A stretch of DNA of 24,135 nucleotides from Microcaldota archaeon (GCA_021785375.1 JAJYFQ010000001.1:1-24135); one strand, 5' to 3'; numbered from the stretch's first letter, positions 13,512-22,263 are shown. Notes: generated by a model from the letters alone, not told the origin. Made by a program: numbers and translations.

Positions 13512-14423
13512 ATGCCTGAGATAACGGGTAAGAAGATAATTGTCACTGGGGGGGCCGGATTCATAGGGAGCAATCTTGTTGAGAGGTTGGCGAAGGACAA
13601 CAAGGTTCTGGTAATCGACACACTTATGTCGGGATCTGAGGGCAACCTGAAAGAGGCAATGAAAACAGGGAATGTTACTTTCAAGAAGGACGATGCAAGG
13701 AACATATCAAAGCACGACTTCAAAGCCGATATAATATTCCACCTTGGAATGTACTCATCATCGCCCATGTATAAGGAGAAACCCACAAGGGTCGCAGAAG
13801 TGGTAGAGATCATGATAAACGTCCTTGAATACTCCAGAACGAATGGCTCGAAGCTCGTCTTCGCATCCACATCTTCTATTTACAATGGACTTTCCGCACC
13901 GCACACTGAAGATCTAGTGCCAAAGGTTTCTGATTATTACACCGAGGGCAGGATTTATGCCGAAAGGCTTTCTCAATTGTATAACAACATGTACGGGACA
14001 GACATTGCGGCGATGCGCTTCTTCTCTGTCTACGGCCCCCATGAGGAGGCAAAAGGGGGGTATGCAAACCTGGTCACTCAATTCATATGGGCGGTAAAGA
14101 AAGGGGAGGGACCGTTGATATACGGGGATGGAAAACAGAAAAGGGATTTCGTATTCGTAACAGACGTAGTAGAGGCCTTGACAAGGGCAGTATCAGTTAA
14201 GGGGTTCGACGTATTTAATGTTGGGACCGGAAAGAACTATGACCTTAACGAGATGGCCGAGAAAGTTAATCTGGCTTTAGGGAAGAATGTAAGACCAAGG
14301 TACATAGATATGCCTGTATCGAATTACGTGATGGAAACACTTGCAGATACACGAAAGTCTGAGGCTGTGTTAGGTTTCAAAGCCAAGGTATCCCTTGATG
14401 AAGGAATAAAGATGCTAGTATAG
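13512..14423 (+). CDS. Extended SDR NAD-dependent sugar-nucleotide epimerase/dehydratase with YxxxR site
   Basis: A cytoplasmic GalE-like enzyme of the extended short-chain dehydrogenase family, acting on an NDP-sugar with bound NAD. In 303 residues: GGAGFIGSN at 13-21; IIFHLGMYSSSP with the usual substrate loop; VFASTSSIYNG at 117-126; YYTEGRIYAERL at 142-153; RFFSVYGPHE at 169-178; RDFVFVTDV; and FNVGTGKNYDL. The catalytic pair normally written YxxxK reads Y143-TEG-R147, so the Lys is replaced by Arg. This could reflect an archaeal subfamily or altered chemistry. It is the first gene of a rightward run of glycan genes; the C-methyltransferase start lies about 60 bp downstream. Confidence 0.85.
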   Translation: MPEITGKKIIVTGGAGFIGSNLVERLAKDNKVLVIDTLMSGSEGNLKEAMKTGNVTFKKDDARNISKHDFKADIIFHLGMYSSSPMYKEKPTRVAEVVEIMINVLEYSRTNGSKLVFASTSSIYNGLSAPHTEDLVPKVSDYYTEGRIYAERLSQLYNNMYGTDIAAMRFFSVYGPHEEAKGGYANLVTQFIWAVKKGEGPLIYGDGKQKRDFVFVTDVVEALTRAVSVKGFDVFNVGTGKNYDLNEMAEKVNLALGKNVRPRYIDMPVSNYVMETLADTRKSEAVLGFKAKVSLDEGIKMLV

Positions 14424-14484
14424 TAAGTGCGGTTTGCCGCAAGAAAATAATATATGCTTGTTTATTAGGTATAGTGTGGATTTT

Positions 14485-15735
14485 ATGATATTGAAAACAG
14501 TGAAAAGATGCAGGGTTTGTGGATCGAGACACCTTATCCCGATACTCTCACTGGGAAACCAGTATGTCACAAACTTCCTTGACAGTCCGAAGGCAAAGTC
14601 TTACAAGGCACCGCTTGACCTTGTCTTATGTGACACCAAAAAAGGAGGATGCGGACTCCTCCAGTTGAAGCACACATTCAATCATGACATTCTTTATAGG
14701 AAGTACTGGTTCAGATCTGGCATAAGCACCACGCTGGTCAAGGCACTGGCAGATGTGGTCAACAAGGCAGAAAGAGTGGTCGACCTAGAGAGCGGTGACT
14801 TGGTGATTGACATAGGATCTAACGATGGCACACTACTTAAACAGTACAAGGGCAAAAACATCACTAGGGTGGGCTTTGAGCCATCGAACCTCTGGAAATT
14901 TGCGAGCGGGAGAAATCTTGTGTCGATACACGACTACTTCAACTACGGTTCTTTCAGTCGCAGGTTCAAGGGGCGGAAGGCGAAGATCATAACCAGTATA
15001 GCCATGTTCTACGACCTCGACGACCCGAACAAATTTGTAGAAGATATAACGAGATGCCTTGATGACAATGGCCTCTGGATAATCCAGATGAACTACCTCT
15101 ACCTTATGCTCAAGGACAATACGTTTGACAACATCAGCCACGAGCACTTGGAGTACTACTCACTGCTCTCGCTTGAGAAGCTGCTTGGCAGACATGGCCT
15201 TGAAGTTATGGATGTTGAGCTGAACGAGGTGAACGGAGGCAGCTTTAGGATATACATAAGGAAGAAAGGAGCTGATGTGAAGCCGCTTGTCGGTGCGGAG
15301 GGTAGAGTGCTACGATTGAAGGCTCTTGAGAAGAGAGCCGGAATGGACACGATAAGACCGTACCTCAGTTTTGCAAGAAGAATAAAGATGATCGGCACGT
15401 CGCTACACTCCTTCCTGGAGAAGCAAAAGCGTATGGGTAAGAGCGTTTTCATATACGGTGCATCGACCAGGGGGCTTGTTATATTGCAGTTTGCCAGGAT
15501 AACGAACCGGCTGATAATTGCTGCCACGGATAAGAATCCAGAGAAGTGGGGCAAGTACATAGTCGGAACAGGAATACCGATAATATCGATAGACGAATAC
15601 AGAAGAAGAAAGCCCGATTACTTATTCATACTGCCCTATCATCTGAACAAGGAGATACGAAGCCAGGAGAGCCGATTCCTTAACAAGAATGGAAAGATGA
15701 TAGTGCCAATACCAAAGTTTAAAATATACGGATAG
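14485..15735 (+). CDS. NDP-sugar C-methyltransferase (NovU/TylC-III type)
   Basis: SAM-dependent methyltransferase of the three-part family that C-methylates NDP-4-keto-deoxysugars. The N-terminal zinc-binding domain has CRVCG (Cys9, Cys12) and LCDTKKGGCGLLQL (Cys49, Cys56). An FRSGIS segment leads into the Rossmann methyltransferase core with VIDIGSNDGTLL at 107-118, GFEPS and ISHEHLEYYSLLSL. The C-terminal domain contains IYGASTRGLVILQF and AATDKNPEKWGK, as in the C-methyltransferase C-terminal family. ATG 14485 (416 residues) is preferred over the upstream TTG at 14434: only from here does the sequence resemble the family, and TATTA-rich sequence precedes it. A dehydrogenase-type SDR gene follows after 19 bp. 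The exact sugar and carbon methylated cannot be read from sequence. Confidence 0.85.
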   Translation: MILKTVKRCRVCGSRHLIPILSLGNQYVTNFLDSPKAKSYKAPLDLVLCDTKKGGCGLLQLKHTFNHDILYRKYWFRSGISTTLVKALADVVNKAERVVDLESGDLVIDIGSNDGTLLKQYKGKNITRVGFEPSNLWKFASGRNLVSIHDYFNYGSFSRRFKGRKAKIITSIAMFYDLDDPNKFVEDITRCLDDNGLWIIQMNYLYLMLKDNTFDNISHEHLEYYSLLSLEKLLGRHGLEVMDVELNEVNGGSFRIYIRKKGADVKPLVGAEGRVLRLKALEKRAGMDTIRPYLSFARRIKMIGTSLHSFLEKQKRMGKSVFIYGASTRGLVILQFARITNRLIIAATDKNPEKWGKYIVGTGIPIISIDEYRRRKPDYLFILPYHLNKEIRSQESRFLNKNGKMIVPIPKFKIYG

Positions 15736-15754
15736 CGAAGTAGGTTATGATCTC

Positions 15755-16801
15755 ATGAGATGCCTAGTTACGGGGAACCATGGCTACATAGGGTACATCC
15801 TTGCTGATGAACTTGTCAAGGCAGGATATGAAGTAACCGGATATGACTATGATTACTTCTCTGATAACTCTTTTGGAAGGAAAGATGCGCTAAAGTCAAG
15901 CGGCAGGATAAAGCAGATATCAAAGGACCTTAGGGAGATAAAGGAATCCGATTTTGAGGGGATTGATGCCGTGATACATCTTGCCGCACTGCCAAATGAC
16001 CCAGCATGCGACCTTGCCCCCGAAGTGACTTATGACATAAACTATCTTGCAACATTGCAGGCGGCCATAGCAGCCAAGAGGGCAGGTGTAAAGAGATTCA
16101 TATATGCATCTTCATGCTCGGTTTTTGGAGTAAAGGGAGACGAGCTTATAAACGAAGGCGATAGACCTTCCCCAATAACCGCATACGGGCTCTCGAAGAT
16201 GTACGCTGAGAATGCCCTGCTCCAGATGAACTCGAGGGACTTCACCGTGACGTGCATGAGAAACGCAACCTGTTATGGTGTGTCTCCGAGGATGAGATTT
16301 GACATGGTCCTCAACAATCTGGTCGGTTATGCATATACGGAGGGAAGGATAAGGGTCCTCAGCGATGGAACCTCATGGAGGCCAATAGTCCACATAGAGG
16401 ATGTGGCAGGGGCATACATAGCAGCACTCAAAGCCCCTGAATCGGACATATCAGGGCAGATCTTTGCAGTAGGTTCGGAGAATTTCACAGTTAATGAGAT
16501 AGCCCAGATAGTGGCAGAGGTGGTACCGGGATCGGAGATAGCCCATAATCCAAATGCACAGAAGGATTGGCGCTCTTACAGGGTAAGCTTCAATAAGATG
16601 ATCAGGGTGCTCGGCTATAGGCCGAAATGGACTGCGAAGAAGGGCGCCGAGGAACTATACAAAGCCTACAAGGAATTTGGGCTGACAAAGGAGAACTTCC
16701 AGAATGAGCAGTTCTGGGCAGGGAAGCACTTCAAATCTATGGTGAATGAAAGAATCATAGACAAGGATTTTGAATTCACCAAAAAGCGCCCCAAGGGATG
16801 A
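15755..16801 (+). CDS. Extended SDR NAD-dependent sugar-nucleotide epimerase/dehydratase
   Basis: A 348-residue extended SDR enzyme. Visible: GNHGYIGY near residues 7-14 (the NAD loop, with Asn-His in place of the common Gly-Ala); IHLAALPNDPAC; YASSCSVFG at 117-125; the intact catalytic pair Y144-GLS-K148 in AYGLSKMYAE; RNATCYG; and WRPIVHIEDVA. It belongs to the GalE/RmlB-like set. Reaction unknown: epimerase, reductase or dehydratase are all possible. It sits between the C-methyltransferase (19 bp upstream) and a nucleotidyltransferase whose ATG follows its stop by one base, so these three are very likely one operon making a single modified sugar. Confidence 0.88.
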   Translation: MRCLVTGNHGYIGYILADELVKAGYEVTGYDYDYFSDNSFGRKDALKSSGRIKQISKDLREIKESDFEGIDAVIHLAALPNDPACDLAPEVTYDINYLATLQAAIAAKRAGVKRFIYASSCSVFGVKGDELINEGDRPSPITAYGLSKMYAENALLQMNSRDFTVTCMRNATCYGVSPRMRFDMVLNNLVGYAYTEGRIRVLSDGTSWRPIVHIEDVAGAYIAALKAPESDISGQIFAVGSENFTVNEIAQIVAEVVPGSEIAHNPNAQKDWRSYRVSFNKMIRVLGYRPKWTAKKGAEELYKAYKEFGLTKENFQNEQFWAGKHFKSMVNERIIDKDFEFTKKRPKG

Positions 16802-16802
16802 T

Positions 16803-17510
16803 ATGCTGGAAACTGCAGTGGTAATTGCAGGGGGAGAAGGCTCGAGGCTTTATCCTCTGACGGCAGACAAGCCAAAAACCCTAGTTGAGGTTGCCCACAA
16901 GCCCCTGTTTTACTGGGTAGTTAGATGGCTTAAGGCCAACGGCATCAGGAAGCTTGTTGTTGGAGTCGCATATAAAAAGGAAAAGATGTATGAATACCTT
17001 AAAGAGAATGACAATTTCGGCCTTGAGGTCAAGGTAAGCGAACATACTGTAGAGGGGGGCACGGCCCAAGCTTTCAAACTTGCGATAAGCAGGCACGTAA
17101 AGGAGGATGACTTCATCGCAATGAATTCTGACGAGCTGACAAACATGAGGCTGTCTCACCTGGTCGACGTCCATCTCAAGTACAAACCAACTGCAACCCT
17201 CTGCCTCTCCAACTTCTATTGCAAGTTTAGTGTTGTCGAGACTGATAGGCTGAATTTTGCAAGCAGTTTCGTGTACGGTAAGAAGCTGCCGGACACGTAC
17301 ATCAGCAACGGCATATACGTGTTCAACAGAAGGATCCTTGATCATATACCGGACCGTGGATCAATGGAGGATGACGTTTTCAAAAAGCTGGTCACGAAAA
17401 ACCAGATCGCGACTTATAAAATGTCGGATCAGGAAGATTGGGTGAGCGTCAACAGCGTAAAGGACATAAAGGAGGCGAATCTGAAGCTCAAGGAATGGGG
17501 ATACGCGTAA
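16803..17510 (+). CDS. Sugar-1-phosphate nucleotidyltransferase
   Basis: Cytoplasmic pyrophosphorylase-like enzyme that would activate a sugar-1-phosphate to an NDP-sugar. The 235-residue product starts with AVVIAGGEGSRLYPLT (10-20) and DKPKTLVEV (22-30), the GG..SR and Lys signature of the RmlA/GMP family. It continues with EGGTAQAFKL and FIAMNSDEL, the metal-binding Asp region. The ending ISNGIYVFNRRIL and WVSVNSVKDIKEAN is typical for the family. It is short and lacks the left-handed beta-helix domain, so it is nucleotidyltransferase-only, like RmlA or HddC-type enzymes. ATG 16803 lies one base after the preceding stop and is chosen over an upstream in-frame ATG at 16770, because the family pattern starts at 16803. 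Donor nucleotide and sugar are not determinable. Confidence 0.9.
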   Translation: MLETAVVIAGGEGSRLYPLTADKPKTLVEVAHKPLFYWVVRWLKANGIRKLVVGVAYKKEKMYEYLKENDNFGLEVKVSEHTVEGGTAQAFKLAISRHVKEDDFIAMNSDELTNMRLSHLVDVHLKYKPTATLCLSNFYCKFSVVETDRLNFASSFVYGKKLPDTYISNGIYVFNRRILDHIPDRGSMEDDVFKKLVTKNQIATYKMSDQEDWVSVNSVKDIKEANLKLKEWGYA

Positions 17511-17532
17511 CAAATCCCAGGGTAAGAAGGAC

Positions 17533-17540
17533 TTATTAAG
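17533..17540 (+). promoter_or_regulatory. TATA-like box for GT2 gene
   Basis: TTATTAAG centred about 25 bp upstream of the GTG at 17561. It supports that GTG as a leaderless start and a new transcription unit after the nucleotidyltransferase. Confidence 0.45.
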
Positions 17541-17560
17541 TGCTCTTGTGATATTGAATT

Positions 17561-18571
17561 GTGTTAGATATGCCACAGAAGAGTGTGGGCATAGTGTTGC
17601 TCACTTATAATGGAATGAGACTCCAATACAATGGGGAGGGGATAATCAACCGCTGCCTACGCTATCTTGCCAAGACAGACTATGACAACTTTCATGTTGT
17701 TGTCGTAGACAACGGATCGGAAGATAATTCCATAGAGATTATCAAGAAGTACAAAGTGGATCTCATCAGTATAAAGGAGAACCTCTACAACTTCTCTATA
17801 GTAAACAATCGTGGGATAAAATACCTGAAATCAAAATACAACCCGGATTACTACGTGCTTATCAGCAACGACGTGTTTACCACAGACAAAAACTGGCTTA
17901 AGGAGCTTGTAAAGGTGTCGGAATCCGACAAGAGAATAGGGGTTATAGGTCCAAAGCTGCTCTGGCCCAACAAAACGATACAGAGCGCGGGTGTTTATGG
18001 AGGCGCCGCAACTTTCAACAGGTGGAGGGGGGAGAAGGACAATAAAAAATATAACATTGTAGATGAGATGCCAGTGATACTCGGGGCATGCATCATGATA
18101 AGGAAGGAGGTCTTCGATAAGATAGGCCTTCTGGATGACAACTACGCCATGGGAAGTGAAGAGGTAGACCTATGCCTAAGGGCTGCGGCTGCAGACTTCA
18201 AGATAGTGTATGATGGAAATGCCCAGGCTATCCACCTAGAAAGGTTCACACAGAAAAGGCGCGGCAAGAGTGTGTCGTTCGACCTTAGGAGATTTTACTA
18301 CGCGAAGAGGAACTTCGTCTACCATACGAAAAAGCATTTCTGGTCCTATGGAGCCTCAGATAAGGCCAAGGCACTATTCGATACATACTTTGGTTCCTTC
18401 CTTACCATCGACCAGTCGAAAAGGGGCATGGCAAAATTGTTCTCAATAAGAAAGGATAAGCCAGTCTCGAATGCCATGCCACTCCTCAAGGCCACAGTAG
18501 ACGGTCTTCTGATGAATTCTAAGTTAAAGCCAGCCAAGAGAGTCAAGATTAGCGATAAGAACCTGTGGTAA
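17561..18571 (+). CDS. GT2 glycosyltransferase (rhamnosyltransferase-like)
   Basis: A GT-A inverting glycosyltransferase probably adding one sugar to a lipid-linked glycan at the cytoplasmic membrane face. It shows VGIVLLTYNG, VVVVDNGSEDNS, a NLYNFSIVNNRG donor-binding segment, LISNDVF (metal-binding D in an SND context), and GACIMIRKEVFDKIGLLDD followed by GSEEVDLCLRA, with the catalytic-base region E-E-V-D. These are typical of WbbL-type rhamnosyltransferases. The start is GTG 17561 by TATA spacing, or ATG 17570 three codons later. No membrane helix is evident. The GT-B gene starts one base after its stop, so the two are co-transcribed. Confidence 0.88.
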   Translation: MLDMPQKSVGIVLLTYNGMRLQYNGEGIINRCLRYLAKTDYDNFHVVVVDNGSEDNSIEIIKKYKVDLISIKENLYNFSIVNNRGIKYLKSKYNPDYYVLISNDVFTTDKNWLKELVKVSESDKRIGVIGPKLLWPNKTIQSAGVYGGAATFNRWRGEKDNKKYNIVDEMPVILGACIMIRKEVFDKIGLLDDNYAMGSEEVDLCLRAAAADFKIVYDGNAQAIHLERFTQKRRGKSVSFDLRRFYYAKRNFVYHTKKHFWSYGASDKAKALFDTYFGSFLTIDQSKRGMAKLFSIRKDKPVSNAMPLLKATVDGLLMNSKLKPAKRVKISDKNLW

Positions 18572-18572
18572 A

Positions 18573-19664
18573 TTGAAGATAGCCTTTCTAATAGATTCAT
18601 TGGAGGCAAGAGGGGGCGGGGAGAAGGTAGCCTATTTCTTTGCCAAGAGGTACGATGTAGATATTTATACGGCACATGTTTCCTGGGACAAGATACTCCC
18701 GGAATTCAAAAGGTTCCGGGTGCATGAGCTTGGGCGCGGAACTTCTGCCCCTTTTTTACAGCAAGAACTCATGATGAGAAAGTTCAGGGGCCTTGATCTC
18801 TCAGAGTATGATGTGGTGGTGTGCCATGGACCAACGTATTCTACATACGCAGCGTTGAATAACCACCCTTCAGTCTTGATGGTAGCAGGCATAAGCCCTT
18901 TGTTCTATAAGACCGGGCCGGACAAGTATAGATACTGGCCATTGGGTAAGCCTTATCTGAGACCGGCAGTCAGACTCTGGGCGGCAAGGCTTAGAAGGCA
19001 GGATAAACAGCTCATAAGGCAGATAGACGCAATTGTCTGTATATCCGATTATACTAGAGGCATCATGAAGAAGTATTACGGAGTTGACTCGACAGTGATA
19101 CACCCTCCAATAGAGGCAAGGAGATATTACAATAGGAAAAACAAGGGTTACTACCTGACTGTTGACAGGCTTATACCGGAGAAGAGGGTGGATATGGTTG
19201 TCGAGGCATTTACCAGAATGCCAGATAAGAAACTTGTTGTTGAGGGAAGCGGGCCCGAAAAGGAGAGGCTTGAGATGATAGCCGGGGATGCCAAGAATAT
19301 AACTTTTGTGGGAAGAGTCGATTCGAAAAGGCTGCTTAATCTTTATGCCAACTGCATAGCACTTATAAACATGGGTTACTACCAGGATTGGAGCATGGTG
19401 ATGATTGAGGCTATGGCTTCAGGAAAGCCAGGCATAGGACCCAGGCACGGAGCCTACAACGAAATGATAGATGAGGGCAGGACAGGGACCCTGATTGATG
19501 AAACCGTGGACGGAATAATTGGCGGAGTCACCAGAATTACCCCAGAAGTCGCAGAGAAGATGAAACGGGCATGCACGCTTAAAGCTTCTAAGTGCGATGA
19601 GAAGATCTTCTACAGAAAGTGGGACAAGCTCCTGCACGGACTGATTGAAAAGAGGAGCAGGTAG
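18573..19664 (+). CDS. GT4-type (GT-B fold) glycosyltransferase
   Basis: Retaining glycosyltransferase of the GT-B class, 363 residues. The N-terminal half begins KIAFLIDSLEARGGGEKVA, the usual glycine-rich acceptor loop, and contains YDVVVCHGPTYS and DAIVCISDYTRGIMKKYYG, then VIHPPIE. The C-terminal half has YYLTVDRLIPEKRVDMVVEAF, VVEGSGPEKERL, NITFVGRV and IEAMASGKPGIGPRHGAYNEMI. The family EX7E motif is present with Asp in the first place (QDWSMVMIE), a conservative change. The start is a TTG one base after the preceding stop, a translational-coupling arrangement; no ATG fits the conserved N-terminus. Donor unknown. Confidence 0.88.
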   Translation: MKIAFLIDSLEARGGGEKVAYFFAKRYDVDIYTAHVSWDKILPEFKRFRVHELGRGTSAPFLQQELMMRKFRGLDLSEYDVVVCHGPTYSTYAALNNHPSVLMVAGISPLFYKTGPDKYRYWPLGKPYLRPAVRLWAARLRRQDKQLIRQIDAIVCISDYTRGIMKKYYGVDSTVIHPPIEARRYYNRKNKGYYLTVDRLIPEKRVDMVVEAFTRMPDKKLVVEGSGPEKERLEMIAGDAKNITFVGRVDSKRLLNLYANCIALINMGYYQDWSMVMIEAMASGKPGIGPRHGAYNEMIDEGRTGTLIDETVDGIIGGVTRITPEVAEKMKRACTLKASKCDEKIFYRKWDKLLHGLIEKRSR

Positions 19665-19666
19665 CA

Positions 19667-20395
19667 CTACTTTGTTATAGTCCCTACAACTATAGCATTT
19701 GAATTTGAATAAGGATACCCGCATTTTGACCGCTTTACGTTTTCCCATGTGGTTTCTATCCACATTTCCTTGGATATGCGCTTTAGGTAGTGCACTTCGG
19801 CAAAATCTATCTTTTTGTGAAAGAGCAGCCAGTCTATATCTTTGTTGTATCCTATGGGCACCGTAAATACTATCTTACCTTTCTTTGAAAGATTCTTCCT
19901 AAGGTTATCTATCGCCTTAACGAATTTCATGCGCTCCCTAGGGGTCTCATCCCAGCCGACATGCTCCAGGGTAGAGATACTGACGATTAGATCGTATGGC
20001 CTTTTTGTCTTAAAGTTTACGACATCCTCGTTTATGACACCATCTGCGACCTCGTATTTGTCAAGCACATCGTGGTGCACGTCAGCGTAGTTCGAGAGGA
20101 CGTTTCCCACCTCCAGTATCCTCTTCGACCTGGACTTCCTTACCTCCGCTAGTATCACTGGAACTTCGACCTGCCGCTCGCTCTCCCAAGTGAAGTTGCG
20201 TTTACTGTAAAGGTACCTGTATTTGGCCCCGCTAAACTCGAAATAGGTGTTTGGCCTTATAAAATAAAGCAACGAGGGGGGAGTAAGATGTAGTTTGAGT
20301 ATGAAAATCCCCCAATGTATCGCGTGCCTGAATCCGTGTTTCCTGACCGAATTCAGTGCTCTGGAAATTATGCCTGGTTCCTCTGAATTCTCCAA
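19667..20395 (-). CDS. Class I SAM-dependent methyltransferase
   Basis: A methyltransferase-like protein of about 242 residues. The C-terminal two thirds show KRILEVGNVLSNYADVHHDVLD (motif I, EVGN), then YDLIVSISTLEHVGWDE (motif IV region) and KKGKIVFTVPIGYN. The N-terminal part (IHWGIFILKLHLTPPSLLYFIRP) is hydrophobic or amphipathic and may bind membrane or glycan lipid. The frame stays open to 20638, across the start of the divergent glycosyltransferase, but that stretch has no protein-like character. TTG 20395 is chosen because TATAAG at 20415-20420 would place a leaderless start there; the start is the weak point. Position between glycosyltransferases suggests methylation of a sugar or glycan end. 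The stop lies 2 bp from the stop of the convergent GT-B gene. Confidence 0.7.
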   Translation of the reverse strand: MENSEEPGIISRALNSVRKHGFRHAIHWGIFILKLHLTPPSLLYFIRPNTYFEFSGAKYRYLYSKRNFTWESERQVEVPVILAEVRKSRSKRILEVGNVLSNYADVHHDVLDKYEVADGVINEDVVNFKTKRPYDLIVSISTLEHVGWDETPRERMKFVKAIDNLRKNLSKKGKIVFTVPIGYNKDIDWLLFHKKIDFAEVHYLKRISKEMWIETTWENVKRSKCGYPYSNSNAIVVGTITK

Positions 20396-20501
20396 AAGAA
20401 TACCCTGAAGTGGTCTTATAGTGCCGGGAAGGCTTAAAATACCGCTCCTTGGTTGACCTGGCCAGCAGGCACAGGCTGCAAAACGAACATAAACATTGCC
20501 A

Positions 20502-20509
20502 TTTAATAG
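20502..20509 (+). promoter_or_regulatory. TATA-like box for GT-A gene
   Basis: TTTAATAG centred about 27 bp upstream of the GTG at 20532, a typical leaderless spacing that also fixes the start. Confidence 0.5.
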
Positions 20510-20531
20510 ATAAACCTCAGAGAGTGAGTTT

Positions 20532-21335
20532 GTGGCTCTTTTTATATATGGTACTGTGTTCAATAACGCCAAGTGGCTGGAGAGGTCGATAGGTTCCATA
20601 AGGCCCCTCAAGCCAGCTGGCATATTCGTAGTAGACAACTTTTCAACGGACGGTACGTACGAGAAGCTCAGATCGATGAAGGGGGTCCAGGTTGTACAAA
20701 GGAGGTGTAGTCATGGGCAGGGTAGGCAGCTCTCCCTCGAAGAACTGTTAAAAAATGCGAAGGATGACGACTTCGCCATGTACATGGACTTCGACACCAT
20801 CTATAAACCAGCTTACATAAAATTAGTAAACGCCAGTATGCGCTCGCTCAAGGACAAGGAGGTATTTATTTTCGGCATGCTATCAAAAGTGAAGGCAAAT
20901 AGAAAGATCCCGTGGAGGGACATGTTGACTTCTGAGGATCTTGAGAGGCATGCCCATTTCAAGGCGAGCGGATACAGAATAGTAGGTACAAAGGATCAGT
21001 TCATGATGCTTTACGGAGGCACTGGATTGAAGAATCCATATTATGACAACGATATAGCCGTGGGAGAGAACTTTTATAAGCGGCATTCGAGATACAGGGG
21101 CTCTAACCTAAAGTTCATGGTACGCATGTTCAAGGTATTGATTGATAATGAGAGAGGGGTCGCGTTCAGATCTTTCTCGGACTTCTACTCAAAGTCGAGT
21201 AGGGGGGGCATCTTCTTGAAAGCGGCCTTTCTGTTTGCGTATGTGATAGCCAAGATACGTGGGGTTTACTCGTATAATGCATCAGTAAACAACCTTGAAT
21301 ATGTAATGGACAGGAACGAATCTGGGAGAAAGTAA
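20532..21335 (+). CDS. GT2-like (GT-A) glycosyltransferase
   Basis: A 267-residue GT-A protein beginning ALFIYGTVFNNAKWLERSI. VVDNFSTDGTYEKL is the family's nucleotide-binding strand, and MYMDFDTIYKPAY supplies a DFD metal-binding motif. The middle (AHFKASGYRIVGTKDQFMMLYGG) and a weakly hydrophobic C-terminal stretch (FLKAAFLFAYVIAKIRGVY) suggest peripheral membrane contact. It uses a GTG start supported by TATA spacing. It stands as a single-gene unit between two minus-strand genes. It lacks the usual TPTYN-type opening, so it belongs to a divergent archaeal GT2 branch; the acceptor is unknown. Confidence 0.8.
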   Translation: MALFIYGTVFNNAKWLERSIGSIRPLKPAGIFVVDNFSTDGTYEKLRSMKGVQVVQRRCSHGQGRQLSLEELLKNAKDDDFAMYMDFDTIYKPAYIKLVNASMRSLKDKEVFIFGMLSKVKANRKIPWRDMLTSEDLERHAHFKASGYRIVGTKDQFMMLYGGTGLKNPYYDNDIAVGENFYKRHSRYRGSNLKFMVRMFKVLIDNERGVAFRSFSDFYSKSSRGGIFLKAAFLFAYVIAKIRGVYSYNASVNNLEYVMDRNESGRK

Positions 21336-21362
21336 CAGTGACTTGATTACCAGGAATTGGCT

Positions 21363-22244
21363 TCAGCTTCTGAGCTTTGATGAAGGATAGTTAAGCCCGT
21401 CTTTGAATCCCTTTACGTACGCCTTATAAAGTTCGAGTTTTCCGGTTCCGGCTGAAGTAGGTATCTTGTAAAGCAGGTAGTATAGAGTGTTTACTGTCAA
21501 AAAGATAAGCACAAAAAGTATGAGCCTTCCTAATGGGGCGTACTTCCTTTCTATCATGATGTGACTCTTTATTGTGATGTATGCTCTGAGCACATTTAGG
21601 CGGGAAGCTGAGTTGCCCAGATCGTGCACAGTTTTGGCCTTTGTATAGATGAAATTCTTGTATCCGCTAAACTTAAGCCTTTGGGCAAGATCTACCTCCT
21701 CATGGTAAAGGAAGTCGGGGTCCTCCATGCCAATCTTGGAATAAAGAGCCCTTGAGATCATATACGCATTAGGTATCACGTCAGTCTCTATCAGTTCTCT
21801 TGTGAGTGCTTTCTCTGGCACCTTTTTAGCGTATGGATTTATCCATGTTTCCGTTGCGCCATAAAACCATAGGGAGCCATCAGCTTTGTACATTATAGGG
21901 CCGAGCAGTCCGGTGTGGCTTAGCGAATCGTATTTTCTCACCAGCCTTTCTATAGCATGTTTTTCCAGTATGTTGTCGTCGTCAACAAAGAACAGTATCC
22001 TGCCCCTGGCGAGTTTGGCTCCCTTGTTCCTGCATCTGGTCCAATACAACTCTCTTTTATTCTGGAAAAGCCTTATTTTGACCCCATTAAGCTGATGCCT
22101 CAGGTCTTCGTTTGGATTGTCATTTACCACTATGACTTCGGTTTTTTGGTAGGAGCTTTTGCGTATGCTCTCGAGACACTTGATTAACTTGTCAGTCCTT
22201 TTATAGGTAGGAATGATTATGGTAACTGTGGGTTTGACAGGCAC
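21363..22244 (-). CDS. GT2 glycosyltransferase
   Basis: A 293-residue family 2 GT-A enzyme. It opens VTIIIPTYKRTDKLIKCLESI, with EVIVVNDNP, WTRCRNKGAKLARGRILFFVDDDNIL (the DDD metal site) and the catalytic region FLYHEEVDLAQRLKFSGYK. One membrane helix follows near the C-terminus (LILFVLIFLTVNTLYYLLY). It probably extends a lipid-linked glycan at the membrane. The start is GTG 22244; a TAAATATC element about 23 bp upstream supports a leaderless message. It is convergent with the preceding glycosyltransferase (27 bp apart) and divergent from the RmlB-like pair. Confidence 0.88.
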   Translation of the reverse strand: MPVKPTVTIIIPTYKRTDKLIKCLESIRKSSYQKTEVIVVNDNPNEDLRHQLNGVKIRLFQNKRELYWTRCRNKGAKLARGRILFFVDDDNILEKHAIERLVRKYDSLSHTGLLGPIMYKADGSLWFYGATETWINPYAKKVPEKALTRELIETDVIPNAYMISRALYSKIGMEDPDFLYHEEVDLAQRLKFSGYKNFIYTKAKTVHDLGNSASRLNVLRAYITIKSHIMIERKYAPLGRLILFVLIFLTVNTLYYLLYKIPTSAGTGKLELYKAYVKGFKDGLNYPSSKLRS

Positions 22245-22263
22245 TTTCTATCACTAAGATCCG

